Source: an uncultured Pseudomonadales bacterium
GTDB taxonomy: Bacteria > Pseudomonadota > Gammaproteobacteria > Pseudomonadales > Azotimanducaceae
Assembly: GCA_958296025.1 (NCBI GenBank)
Contig: OY282430.1
Span: 1,798,001 to 1,862,000, forward strand
DNA: 64,000 nt
Direction of reading: 5' to 3'
Of the stretch, positions 57,017 to 64,000 are shown piece after piece. Positions within the stretch are counted from its first letter, which is position 1; every line of letters begins with the position of its first letter. The notes beneath the pieces are model-generated. The model searched no databases. It was given only the letters and a program-made list of their open reading frames with translations, and was not told the origin of the DNA. The position numbers and the translations under genes were made by a program.

Positions 57017-58288
57017 ATGGACTTTGAAATTCCGGCGGAGTTGGCCAGCTACCTCAAGGCGCTTGACGACTTCATCGAACTGGAGATCAAGCCCTTGGAG
57101 CGGCAGGACGACAACATCCGCTTCTTCGACCATCGGCGCGAGGACGCCCGCACCGACTGGGAGCGAGGCGGCCTGCCCAACGAAACATGGGAAGCCCTGA
57201 TGATGGAGGCGCGTCGTCGGGCCGATGCCGCCGGACATTACCGCTACGCCTCCCCCAAGGAATACGGCGGGCGGGACGGCAGCAACCTGGGCATGGCCAT
57301 CATCCGCGAGCATCTGGCCGTCAAAGGCTTGGGCCTGCACAACGACCTGCAAACCGAGCACTCCATCGTCGGCAACAACGTGGGTCTCTTGCTGATGATC
57401 CAATACGGCACCGAGCAGCAGAAGGCCGAGTGGATCGACGACTTGGCCGAGGGGCGGCGCGGCTTCGCCTTCGGCATCACCGAACCGGAGCACGGCTCCG
57501 ACGCCACCCACATGGAGACCAACGCCCATCGGGATGGCGACGAATGGGTCATCAACGGCGCCAAGACCTGGAACACCGGCATCCACCGGGCCAAGTACGA
57601 CATGATCATGGCCCGCACCAGCGGCAAGGCCGGGGACGGGGAGGGCATCACCGCCTTTCTGACCCCTACGGACTCCGAGGGCTTCAAGATCGAGGAGATG
57701 CTCTGGACCTTCAACATGCCCACGGATCATGGCCGCATCTCCCTGACCAACGTGCGGGTGCCGCACGGCGCCATCTTCGGCGGCGCAGGGCGCGGCCTGC
57801 AGATCGTGCAGCACTTCTTCAACGAGAACCGCATCCGCCAGGCCGCCTCCAGCCTAGGGGCGGCGCAGTTCTGCATCAACGAGTCGGTCCGCTACGCCAA
57901 GGAGCGCAAGCCCTTCGGCAAGGCGCTGGCCACCAACCAAGGCATTCAGTTCCCCTTGGTGGAGCTGCAAACCCAGTGCGAGATGCTGCGGGCGCTGATC
58001 CACAAGACCGCTTGGTTGATGGACAGGCAGGGCGCCTTCTCGCAGTCCGACAAGGTGTCCATGTGCAACTACTGGTCCAACCGGCTGTGCTGCGAAGCCG
58101 CGGACCGGGCCATGCAGGTGCATGGCGGCCTCGGCTACTCCCGGCACAAGCCCTTCGAGCACATCTACCGCCACCACCGCCGCTACCGCATCACCGAAGG
58201 CGCGGAGGAAATCCAAATGCGCCGTGTGGCCGGCTACATGTTTGGCTACATGAAGCAGCGGGCGCCCAAGGGTGTGCGTGAGGGGTAG
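57017..58288 (+). CDS. Acyl-CoA dehydrogenase
   Basis: 423-residue FAD-dependent acyl-CoA dehydrogenase. The FAD/substrate region FGITEPEHGSDATHMET, the VINGAKTWNTGI stretch and the C-terminal MQVHGGLGYSRHKPFEHIYRHHRRYRITEGAEEIQMRRVAGYM are intact; the late glutamate pair is where the family's catalytic base often lies. Electrons go to ETF. It is followed 169 bases later by an APH-fold protein, a pairing seen in many proteobacteria and fused in animal ACAD10/11. Confidence 0.92.
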   Translation: MDFEIPAELASYLKALDDFIELEIKPLERQDDNIRFFDHRREDARTDWERGGLPNETWEALMMEARRRADAAGHYRYASPKEYGGRDGSNLGMAIIREHLAVKGLGLHNDLQTEHSIVGNNVGLLLMIQYGTEQQKAEWIDDLAEGRRGFAFGITEPEHGSDATHMETNAHRDGDEWVINGAKTWNTGIHRAKYDMIMARTSGKAGDGEGITAFLTPTDSEGFKIEEMLWTFNMPTDHGRISLTNVRVPHGAIFGGAGRGLQIVQHFFNENRIRQAASSLGAAQFCINESVRYAKERKPFGKALATNQGIQFPLVELQTQCEMLRALIHKTAWLMDRQGAFSQSDKVSMCNYWSNRLCCEAADRAMQVHGGLGYSRHKPFEHIYRHHRRYRITEGAEEIQMRRVAGYMFGYMKQRAPKGVREG

Positions 58289-58457
58289 TCCGGCGCATGG
58301 TTTGACGCCCACCCATTTATGAGAAACCAAGATCGGTTCAAACGCTTCGTCCCGTTATGGATTCTTGGTGGGGGTAGCACTGAAACCGGGTTCCGGGCGG
58401 GGCAGGCTTCAGCAGCAAGGCGCCGCCTAGGGGTTTCAATCCGCTAGGCGCAAGGTC

Positions 58458-59873
58458 ATGTTGGATGCCGACTTCAAAGCCAAGCTGAATGCAGTCCTTG
58501 CTGCTCGGCTGCCCGGCTGTGACGGACTTGCCTCTGTGGAGCGCCTATCTGGCGGCGCCAGCCAAGAGACCTATCGTATCTACGCTCGGATGGGCGACGA
58601 AAAGCGGCCCTTGGCGTTGCGCCGCTCCGCCGGCGGGCTGAAGCGGAACGACACCGCCGTCAACGCCCCTGGTCTGCCGGCGGAGGCGCAGTTGATGCGG
58701 GCGGCCCTAGCCGCCGGGGTGCCGGAGCCGGAGGTCTTCCATGTGCTGGAGGATGCGGACGGCTTGGGCGAGGGCTTCCTGATGGAGTGGCTGGACGGCG
58801 AAACCCTGGGCGCCCGCATCGTCCGGCTGCCGGAACTGGCCGCGGCGCGGCCCAAGCTCGCCTTCGAATGCGGGAGGATTCTCGCCCGCATCCACAGCAT
58901 CGACGTGCGGACGGCGGGGCTGGACCGGGTCCTTGAAACCACCACGCCAGCGGAGTTCATTGGGCATACTTGGGAACGCTACCGGCAGTTTCCCACGCCG
59001 CAGCCGATGATCGACTACGCTGGGCGCTGGCTCTTGGACCACTTGCCCGACGCTCCTGACCTGAAGCTGGTGCATAACGACTTCCGCAACGGCAACCTCA
59101 TGGTCAACGCCGATGGCGTCATCGCCGTGCTCGACTGGGAGGGCGCCCACATCGGCGACCCCATGCGCGACCTCGGCTGGATCTGCACCAACTCCTGGCG
59201 GTTCGGCAGAACCGACCTGCCGGTGGGCGGCTTCGGCCACTACGAGGATTTGTTCGCCGGCTACGAAGCGGAGTGCGGCGTCAAAGTGGACCCGGAGCAG
59301 GTGAAGTTCTGGGAGGCGTTCGGCTCCTTCTGGTGGGCCATCGGCTGCCTCAGCATGGCGGAGCACTACCGCAGCGGCCCGGATGCCAGCGTGGAGCGCC
59401 CGGCCATCGGCCGGCGCACCTCCGAATGCCAAGTGGATTTGGTGAACCTGCTGATTCCCGGCCCGGTCAAACTGGTTGAGGGCGCAGACCTCAGTGGCTC
59501 CGCAGACATGCCGCGCTTGGATGAACTCCTAATCAGTGTGCGCGACTATCTGCGCGGCGAAGTCATGAACGAGACCCAAGGCCGCACCAGCTTCCTGGCC
59601 CGAGTGGCCGGCAACTCCCTCGACATCGTGCTGCGCGACCTAGCCAGCGGCCCGGCCCACCGCACGGCCGAGCACCAACGCCTGCAGGCGTTGTTGGGCG
59701 GGAATGCAGACCTTGATGGGCTGCGCTGGCGCTTGACCCAAGGCCTGCGCAACGGGTCAATTCCCCTAAACCATCCCGGCCTACCCGAACACCTGCGCAA
59801 CACCGTCGTCAATCAAGTGGCCATCGACCAACCCAAGTACTCTGGGTTCAAAACGGCTATGGGGACAGCCTAA
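58458..59873 (+). CDS. APH-fold phosphotransferase with C-terminal DUF6285-like domain
   Basis: 471 residues. The first ~340 form a kinase-like aminoglycoside-phosphotransferase fold: GGASQETYRIYA, the catalytic LVHNDFRNGNLMVNADGVIAVLDWEGAHIGDPMRDLGW. The last ~115 residues (PRLDELLISVRDYLRGEVMNETQGRTSFLARVAGNSLDIVLRDLA) match the small DUF6285-type domain often encoded beside such kinases. By analogy to ACAD10/11 it may phosphorylate a hydroxyacyl-CoA so that the neighbouring dehydrogenase can eliminate it; this is inference. Confidence 0.85.
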   Translation: MLDADFKAKLNAVLAARLPGCDGLASVERLSGGASQETYRIYARMGDEKRPLALRRSAGGLKRNDTAVNAPGLPAEAQLMRAALAAGVPEPEVFHVLEDADGLGEGFLMEWLDGETLGARIVRLPELAAARPKLAFECGRILARIHSIDVRTAGLDRVLETTTPAEFIGHTWERYRQFPTPQPMIDYAGRWLLDHLPDAPDLKLVHNDFRNGNLMVNADGVIAVLDWEGAHIGDPMRDLGWICTNSWRFGRTDLPVGGFGHYEDLFAGYEAECGVKVDPEQVKFWEAFGSFWWAIGCLSMAEHYRSGPDASVERPAIGRRTSECQVDLVNLLIPGPVKLVEGADLSGSADMPRLDELLISVRDYLRGEVMNETQGRTSFLARVAGNSLDIVLRDLASGPAHRTAEHQRLQALLGGNADLDGLRWRLTQGLRNGSIPLNHPGLPEHLRNTVVNQVAIDQPKYSGFKTAMGTA

Positions 59874-59937
59874 TTGCTGGTAGCCGGCTGCCTTCTCTTC
59901 GGTCTGGGCACGAGCGAGACGGCATCAGTTGACAGGA

Positions 59938-61053
59938 CTAGGATTCGTCGCCCTCTAGGATGCCTATTAGCAACTTCTTCCAAGCAATTCTGCCGGATAG
60001 CCGTGCATGGGCGTCCAGTTGCACACCAACTTCTTCAACAAAGCTAACCCGGCCTTGCTCCCCGCAGAGGCTCATGGTCACTCGCAGAAGATCCATGATC
60101 GAGAGGCGGTGGAGGTTGACGCCTCGGCGCCACATCAACCGGATGTGCTGATCAATCTGCTCGATATCCGACGGACTTACGCCGGGAGCGTTGATAAGCG
60201 CTTCCCTCAACTCACTGCGGTTAAGTTTGTCCTCGAACGAGCGCACATCCGCGAGAGTGATCTTTTGCTCCTTGACCTCCACGGCGTAAACGAGCCTGCC
60301 ATCTTGCTGGCACTCCAGGTCGCCGACCATTCCCGTGGCTCGGTCGGAGGCGGTTGACTCTGCTCGAAGGACTTCGGCCCACAGCCCAAACTGGCGGCCA
60401 ACCACCGTAAACAAAGCGGCAGCCAGGGACATCGCATGCTCTCCTTCACGGGACTTAGACAGGATGCCATCAGCAAGATAAAGTGCCTGCTCAACACTTA
60501 CCCTAGGGAGCGCGGGATAGCCGAACTTCTGGTTCTGCAGTTTTCTAGAAACGGCAAGCAGCACGGTGCGGAATACCGCAAGCGTGTAGTCTGAATCATT
60601 GCGCACCTGAACTTCGTTGAGAACTCTATGCAGCGACCTCCACTGGGGCAGTGTGTTTGGCCTGACGCCTGGGGGACTTGGCAGTACGCGTGGCTGCCTC
60701 AACGGATTGCTGACGTACGGGTCGGAACTGCGGCCCAATACGTCGTCGTTGTCTCGAACCCAAGGGACGATAACACTGCTGGCGAACCCCCTGGGATCCC
60801 ATTTGGCGTCGTCGCCGTTTTCGCCTCGCTGCAGGCACAGAGCATCAAGTCTAGAGTCAGTCAGCTTGCCGAGCAACTGCGTCGGCAGGCTGTAGGTGAA
60901 CGTGACGGCTTCAGAGGACATCAACTCCCAAATGCAGCGGCGGATGCCGTCATCTACAGCGGCAACCAATTCTTGCGCGGCTTCACCAGCAACAACCTCG
61001 CCCCAGTGGCGCTCCAATAGCTGCTTCGCCCGCTCTCGATCAGGTATTGGCAT
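59938..61053 (-). CDS. Type II restriction endonuclease, SacI-family-like
   Basis: 371 residues from ATG 61053, which lies inside the end of the methyltransferase gene (14-base overlap). The PD-(D/E)XK-type active site is visible as D245 in GDLECQQDGR, then E259 and K261 in VYAVEVKEQKITLADVRSFEDK. The N-terminal RERAKQLLERHWGEVVAG and the middle RVSVEQALYLADGILSKSREGEHAMSLAAALF remind me of the SacI restriction-endonuclease family (GAGCTC). Family assignment is from memory; specificity is not proven. Confidence 0.62.
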   Translation of the reverse strand: MPIPDRERAKQLLERHWGEVVAGEAAQELVAAVDDGIRRCIWELMSSEAVTFTYSLPTQLLGKLTDSRLDALCLQRGENGDDAKWDPRGFASSVIVPWVRDNDDVLGRSSDPYVSNPLRQPRVLPSPPGVRPNTLPQWRSLHRVLNEVQVRNDSDYTLAVFRTVLLAVSRKLQNQKFGYPALPRVSVEQALYLADGILSKSREGEHAMSLAAALFTVVGRQFGLWAEVLRAESTASDRATGMVGDLECQQDGRLVYAVEVKEQKITLADVRSFEDKLNRSELREALINAPGVSPSDIEQIDQHIRLMWRRGVNLHRLSIMDLLRVTMSLCGEQGRVSFVEEVGVQLDAHARLSGRIAWKKLLIGILEGDES

Positions 61054-61957
61054 TGCCAACGCCCTTGGACGGCGCAAAGTTCATCCACAGCGACTCCTGT
61101 CTTTTGCCCTTTGAGGAGTTGCACAGTTTCTCGTCGGCGTCAACACGGTGCCAATCGGCGAACAGGTGATCGTACAGGGGTGAGCGATAACCGGAAAGCA
61201 CGGCGCGCCCTTCGATGCGGTGCAGCAGCGAGGCCAATTCGCAGTGATCCTTGTCCGTCATTTCATGCCCGTAGGCGGCAGCGTCCCCCCGGCTGCTATG
61301 GACATAGGGAGGGTCGAGATAGAACAGGGTTTGGGCCTTGTCGTAACGCTTGATGACCTCCAGCGCCGGCGCATTCTCAATCTGCACGCGCTGTAGGCGT
61401 TGCGCGATTTCAGGCAGCCCTTCGACCGCGCCCAGCCAGCGGGACACGGCACCAGCCATGCCCGCCCGGGATGTCAGGACGCAGTGCGCCCAGCGTCCTT
61501 CGCTGCTGCTTTGCGCCAACCCCGTACGAGTCTGGCGAGCGCGAATGTAGAACCTTCTTGCTCGTTCCAAGGGCGACAGATCGGGTTCTGGTTGGCAGGC
61601 CCTGACCAGTTCCTCCCGCGAAAACGGCGTTAACCCAATCTGGCGGACGAGATCGTCTTGTTGGCTGCGCAGCACCGAAAAGAAGTTGACCAACTCGGAA
61701 TCCAGATCGTTGTAGGTCTCCACTTTTGCTGGCGGGCGGTTAATGAGAACCGCCGCGGAGCCGCCATAGACATCGCAGAAGTGTTCAGCGTCGCTGGGCA
61801 GGTGGGGCAAGATGAAGCCTAAGTGGATGTACTTGCCGCCGTACCACCCGAAGGCAATCATCTTGCGGCGACGGCGGCTGGCGTTGCCAACCAAGCGGCG
61901 GACTCCACCGGCCTTGGCCTCTTCCCCCGGAATTGGCGCCAAAAGGCTGTCGGACAT
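61040..61957 (-). CDS. D12-class adenine-specific DNA methyltransferase
   Basis: 305 residues; ATG 61957 has GGAGG 8 bases upstream. The SAM motif I region is FGWYGGKYIHLGFILPHLP at residues 36-54, CDVYGGSAAVLINRPP follows, and the catalytic motif DPPY is at 215-218 (TLFYLDPPYVHSS). This is the Dam-like D12 fold, which makes N6-methyladenine. It is translated first and overlaps the nuclease gene, so the two form a compact restriction-modification unit. Confidence 0.88.
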   Translation of the reverse strand: MSDSLLAPIPGEEAKAGGVRRLVGNASRRRRKMIAFGWYGGKYIHLGFILPHLPSDAEHFCDVYGGSAAVLINRPPAKVETYNDLDSELVNFFSVLRSQQDDLVRQIGLTPFSREELVRACQPEPDLSPLERARRFYIRARQTRTGLAQSSSEGRWAHCVLTSRAGMAGAVSRWLGAVEGLPEIAQRLQRVQIENAPALEVIKRYDKAQTLFYLDPPYVHSSRGDAAAYGHEMTDKDHCELASLLHRIEGRAVLSGYRSPLYDHLFADWHRVDADEKLCNSSKGKRQESLWMNFAPSKGVGNANT

Positions 61958-62139
61958 CGCAAAGCCTCCGAATGCGTCAGTTCTTTGACGGGTTTAACGC
62001 CCGCCCCTGATGTGAAAAATACTGGCTTTGAATACAGTTATCAACAGTTTTTTTGCGAGTGTCATTGTAGCTGCTTGCGCTGCCCTCGCAGTGCAGCCGC
62101 ATCAAACTTGCGCCGGCTGGACGCAGCTACGCCCAGCAC

Positions 62140-62355
62140 TCATGCGAGAGCCTCCACCTCCACCGGGAGGCCGGTCATATGCGCTTGGTTGCTTAGCGGC
62201 TCGAAGCTGCTGGGGCCTCTGGGCAGGAGCGCGTTGACGTTCACGCCCGGATAGCCGCTCGCCGCCAGACGTTTGTCGAGGTCGGCTCGGCGGTGGCCGC
62301 GGGATTCACGTCTGTAATCGCGCTTGAACCGATGTGTCCGCTCAATCGTCCGCAT
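62140..62355 (-). pseudogene. YafQ-type toxin gene, only the N-terminus conserved
   Basis: The first ~30 residues MRTIERTHRFKRDYRRESRG are the YafQ/RelE-type mRNA interferase start, and the ATG overlaps the end of the dinJ-type gene by 14 bases as in intact pairs. After residue ~30 (ADLDKRLAASGYPGVNV) the sequence no longer matches, and the usual catalytic C-terminal region (RDHALSG, CHIRPDLLLIY, LxRxGSHSELF) is absent in all three frames. The toxin is almost certainly inactive. Confidence 0.65.
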
Positions 62356-62605
62356 GCAGGTCGTCGAACAGGCCTTGGACGTCCTCGAACTGCGGGAGAT
62401 TGCCGGTTCGTGCCTCCTTCATGGCCGCGATGGTGGCGGCGTTGGGAACGAGCGGAGCGAAGGGTAGCGCCTTTTCATGCGCAACCCGGGTGAGCAGGAG
62501 GCGAACCGCGTCGGAGACGGTCAGGCCCATTGCGGCCAGGACCACTGCGGCCTCCTCCTTGACCTCCCTGTTGACGTGCGCCTGGACGAGCTGGCTGTGT
62601 GGCAT
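62342..62605 (-). CDS. dinJ: RelB/DinJ-family antitoxin
   Basis: 87 residues from ATG 62605. The ribbon-helix-helix start VQAHVNREVKEEAAVVLAAMGLTVSDAVRLLLTRVAHEKALPF is the RelB/DinJ signature; the acidic C-terminus (EDVQGLFDDLHADD) is the toxin-binding part. It precedes and overlaps the broken YafQ-type gene. It may persist as a repressor or by neutralising a toxin elsewhere. Confidence 0.85.
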   Translation of the reverse strand: MPHSQLVQAHVNREVKEEAAVVLAAMGLTVSDAVRLLLTRVAHEKALPFAPLVPNAATIAAMKEARTGNLPQFEDVQGLFDDLHADD

Positions 62606-62742
62606 GGCGGTCGCCCTGCTGGAATGAAGCTGCATGGCATTGTCGTGCAAGAGCAGCCGCTCTGCAAGGCTCTTGCCCCAACCGATGCTCGGCGCCTGCT
62701 TTGGTGGGTTATCATGCCCCTTTCAGGGTTAGCGGCAAGGCT

Positions 62743-63414
62743 ATGAACCTCACTGGCAAAATCGCCTTGGTGACCGGCGCCGCCGGGGCCTTGGGCAGCG
62801 CTGTTGCGAAGAAATGCGCGGAGCAGGGCGCAAGAACCATCTTGCTTGACGTAGTGGCGGGCTTCGCCGAGGGTCCGGGCGAACGCCTGCGGGTGGACCT
62901 CACCGATGCGGCTGCGGTGGAGCAAGCCGTGGCGTCCATTGGCGACTTCGATGTGGTCTGCAACATCGCCGGCGGCTTCGACATGGGGCCGAAGGTGCAT
63001 GAGATCACGGACGGCCATTGGGACGCCATGTTCGACATCAACGTCACCACGCTGCGCAACATGCTGCGGGCCACGCTGCCGCCCTTGGTGGCGCGGGGGC
63101 GGGGCAGCGTCGTCAACGTCGGCGCTCTAGGGGCCTTGCAGGGCTTGCCAGCCATGGGTGCCTACACGGCCGCCAAGGCCGTGGTGATGCGCTTGACGGA
63201 GGCGGCGGCGGCGGAAGTGCGGCGTCAGGGCGTGAACGTCAACGCCGTGCTGCCCAGCCTGATCGACACGCCGCGCAATCGGGCGGACATGCCGAAGGCG
63301 GACCACAGCACTTGGGTGCGCCCGGACAGCATCGCCAACCTGGTGTGCTTTCTGGCCTCCGATGCGGCGGTGGACATCCACGGCGCACTGATCCCCGTGC
63401 AGGGCCGGGTGTAA
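62743..63414 (+). CDS. Short-chain dehydrogenase/reductase family protein with altered catalytic serine
   Basis: 223 residues from ATG 62743 with AAGG before it. The cofactor motif is [13 protein letters not shown], the NAG motif is present as CNIAGG, and the YxxxK is [12 protein letters not shown]. The serine that normally sits 13 residues before the tyrosine is an alanine ([17 protein letters not shown]), so the classic Ser-Tyr-Lys triad is incomplete. It may still bind NAD(P). The substrate is unknown; it lies just before a hydratase gene. Confidence 0.85.
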   Translation: MNLTGKIALVTGAAGALGSAVAKKCAEQGARTILLDVVAGFAEGPGERLRVDLTDAAAVEQAVASIGDFDVVCNIAGGFDMGPKVHEITDGHWDAMFDINVTTLRNMLRATLPPLVARGRGSVVNVGALGALQGLPAMGAYTAAKAVVMRLTEAAAAEVRRQGVNVNAVLPSLIDTPRNRADMPKADHSTWVRPDSIANLVCFLASDAAVDIHGALIPVQGRV

Positions 63415-63439
63415 CCCCGCCGCCGTCAAGCTGACGCCT

Positions 63440-64000
63440 ATGGCCGTGTTGAGCCAACCAGAAATAGAGCAAGCCGCCCAGGACCTGCACGAGGCGGAGC
63501 GTCAACGTCGGCAGATCCGCCCGCTGACCATCCGCCATCCAGACATGGACTTGGCGGACGCCTACGCCGTTCAAGACGCCTGGATGGCCATCAAACTGGC
63601 GGAGGGGCGCAGCGCCAAGGGGCGCAAAATCGGCCTGACCTCCCGCGCCATGCAGCAAGCCATGCAGATAGACGAGCCGGATACTGGGCTGCTGCTCGAC
63701 GACATGTTCTTTGACAGCGGCGCTGCCATTGAAGCGAGTCAGTTCACGGACCCTCGCTTGGAGGTTGAACTGGCCTTCGTTCTCGGCCAACCCCTCAGCG
63801 GGCCGGAGGTGACCCTAATCGATGTGCTGAACGCCACCAGCCATGTTATGCCGGCGGTGGAGATCATCGCCGCCCGCAGCTTCCGCATCGACCCGGAGAC
63901 CGGCAAGCCGCGCACCGTGCGCGACACCATCGCCGACAACGCCGCCAACGCCGGGCTGGTGCTGGGCGGCAGACCCATGCGCCCCATGGACCTGGACCTA
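63440..64000 (+). CDS. 2-oxo-hept-4-ene-1,7-dioate / 2-keto-4-pentenoate hydratase-type protein (5' part only)
   Basis: Starts at ATG 63440 and is open to the window end (187 residues seen). The fumarylacetoacetate-hydrolase-like hydratase pattern is clear: [47 protein letters not shown], the metal glutamates in [16 protein letters not shown], and [13 protein letters not shown]. HpaH and MhpD are the best-known members, hydrating dienoate products of aromatic ring cleavage. It is probably the first genes of a meta-cleavage or related pathway with the SDR gene upstream. Confidence 0.88.
   Translation, partial: MAVLSQPEIEQAAQDLHEAERQRRQIRPLTIRHPDMDLADAYAVQDAWMAIKLAEGRSAKGRKIGLTSRAMQQAMQIDEPDTGLLLDDMFFDSGAAIEASQFTDPRLEVELAFVLGQPLSGPEVTLIDVLNATSHVMPAVEIIAARSFRIDPETGKPRTVRDTIADNAANAGLVLGGRPMRPMDLDL

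Noticed and set aside
62038-62046. TTATCAACA, like a DnaA box
   Set aside because: It is a single site with one mismatch from the consensus, with no cluster of boxes, no dnaA/dnaN/gidA genes and no AT-rich unwinding region, so not an origin.

Overview
The window is about 64 kb of high-GC, gene-dense chromosome from what looks like a gammaproteobacterium. The main reasons are a fused NuoCD subunit in a 13-gene complex I operon, a HtpG/SppA/GltA/MurF/PyrB/MetF housekeeping set, and tightly overlapping operons. Most housekeeping genes belong to aerobic respiration and fatty-acid-type oxidation: succinyl-CoA synthetase, citrate synthase, complex I, ETF and ETF:quinone oxidoreductase, and an acyl-CoA dehydrogenase beside a phosphotransferase. 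I cannot name the genus. Several accessory features (AlbA_2 ATPases, broken toxin-antitoxin pairs, transposase and Rpn nuclease relics) would suit a marine or host-associated lineage, but that is inference.

Layout. 1-6.1 kb: sucC (cut by the window edge), sucD, htpG, a tRNA-Ala(GGC) with a clear sigma70 promoter, an epoxide hydrolase and a glutathione transferase. 6.5-10.6 kb: a four-gene set (acyl-AMP ligase, SDR epimerase, acyl carrier protein, alpha-oxoamine synthase) in the order and with the protein types of the bacterial ceramide (sphingolipid) cluster known from Caulobacter. 10.7-24.1 kb: a 3-hydroxyisobutyrate-dehydrogenase-like gene, gltA, ugd, gor, a PhoA-type phosphatase, a DUF1232 protein, sppA, murF, moaA and a DUF1285 protein. 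24.2-31.4 kb: two Schlafen/AlbA_2 ATPase-like genes flanking the ETF:quinone oxidoreductase, an orphan BrnA-type antitoxin and a secreted protein with a duplicated domain. 31.8-35.7 kb: etfBA, pyrB, metF.

35.9-56.9 kb: the nuo operon (A, B, CD, E, F, then G to N). About 6 kb of foreign-looking DNA separates nuoF from nuoG (40.8-46.8 kb). It carries an AT-rich secreted protein gene, a wrecked IS4-type transposase, a pRiA4b ORF-3-like gene, two truncated copies of an Rpn-type nuclease gene, a Xre-type regulator and an ImmA-like protein that lacks the metal-binding motif. 57-59.9 kb: acyl-CoA dehydrogenase and an aminoglycoside-phosphotransferase-fold protein. 59.9-62.6 kb: a compact restriction-modification pair (SacI-family-like nuclease plus D12-class adenine methyltransferase) and a DinJ/YafQ-type pair whose toxin is broken. 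62.7-64 kb: an SDR protein and the start of a HpaH-type hydratase, probably the beginning of an aromatic or dienoate catabolic operon.

The most interesting parts are the complex I operon split by an accessory insert, the ceramide-synthesis set, the restriction-modification pair, and the AlbA_2 genes with promoters that predict leaderless mRNAs. All functions are read from sequence motifs and remembered family features; no search was run.
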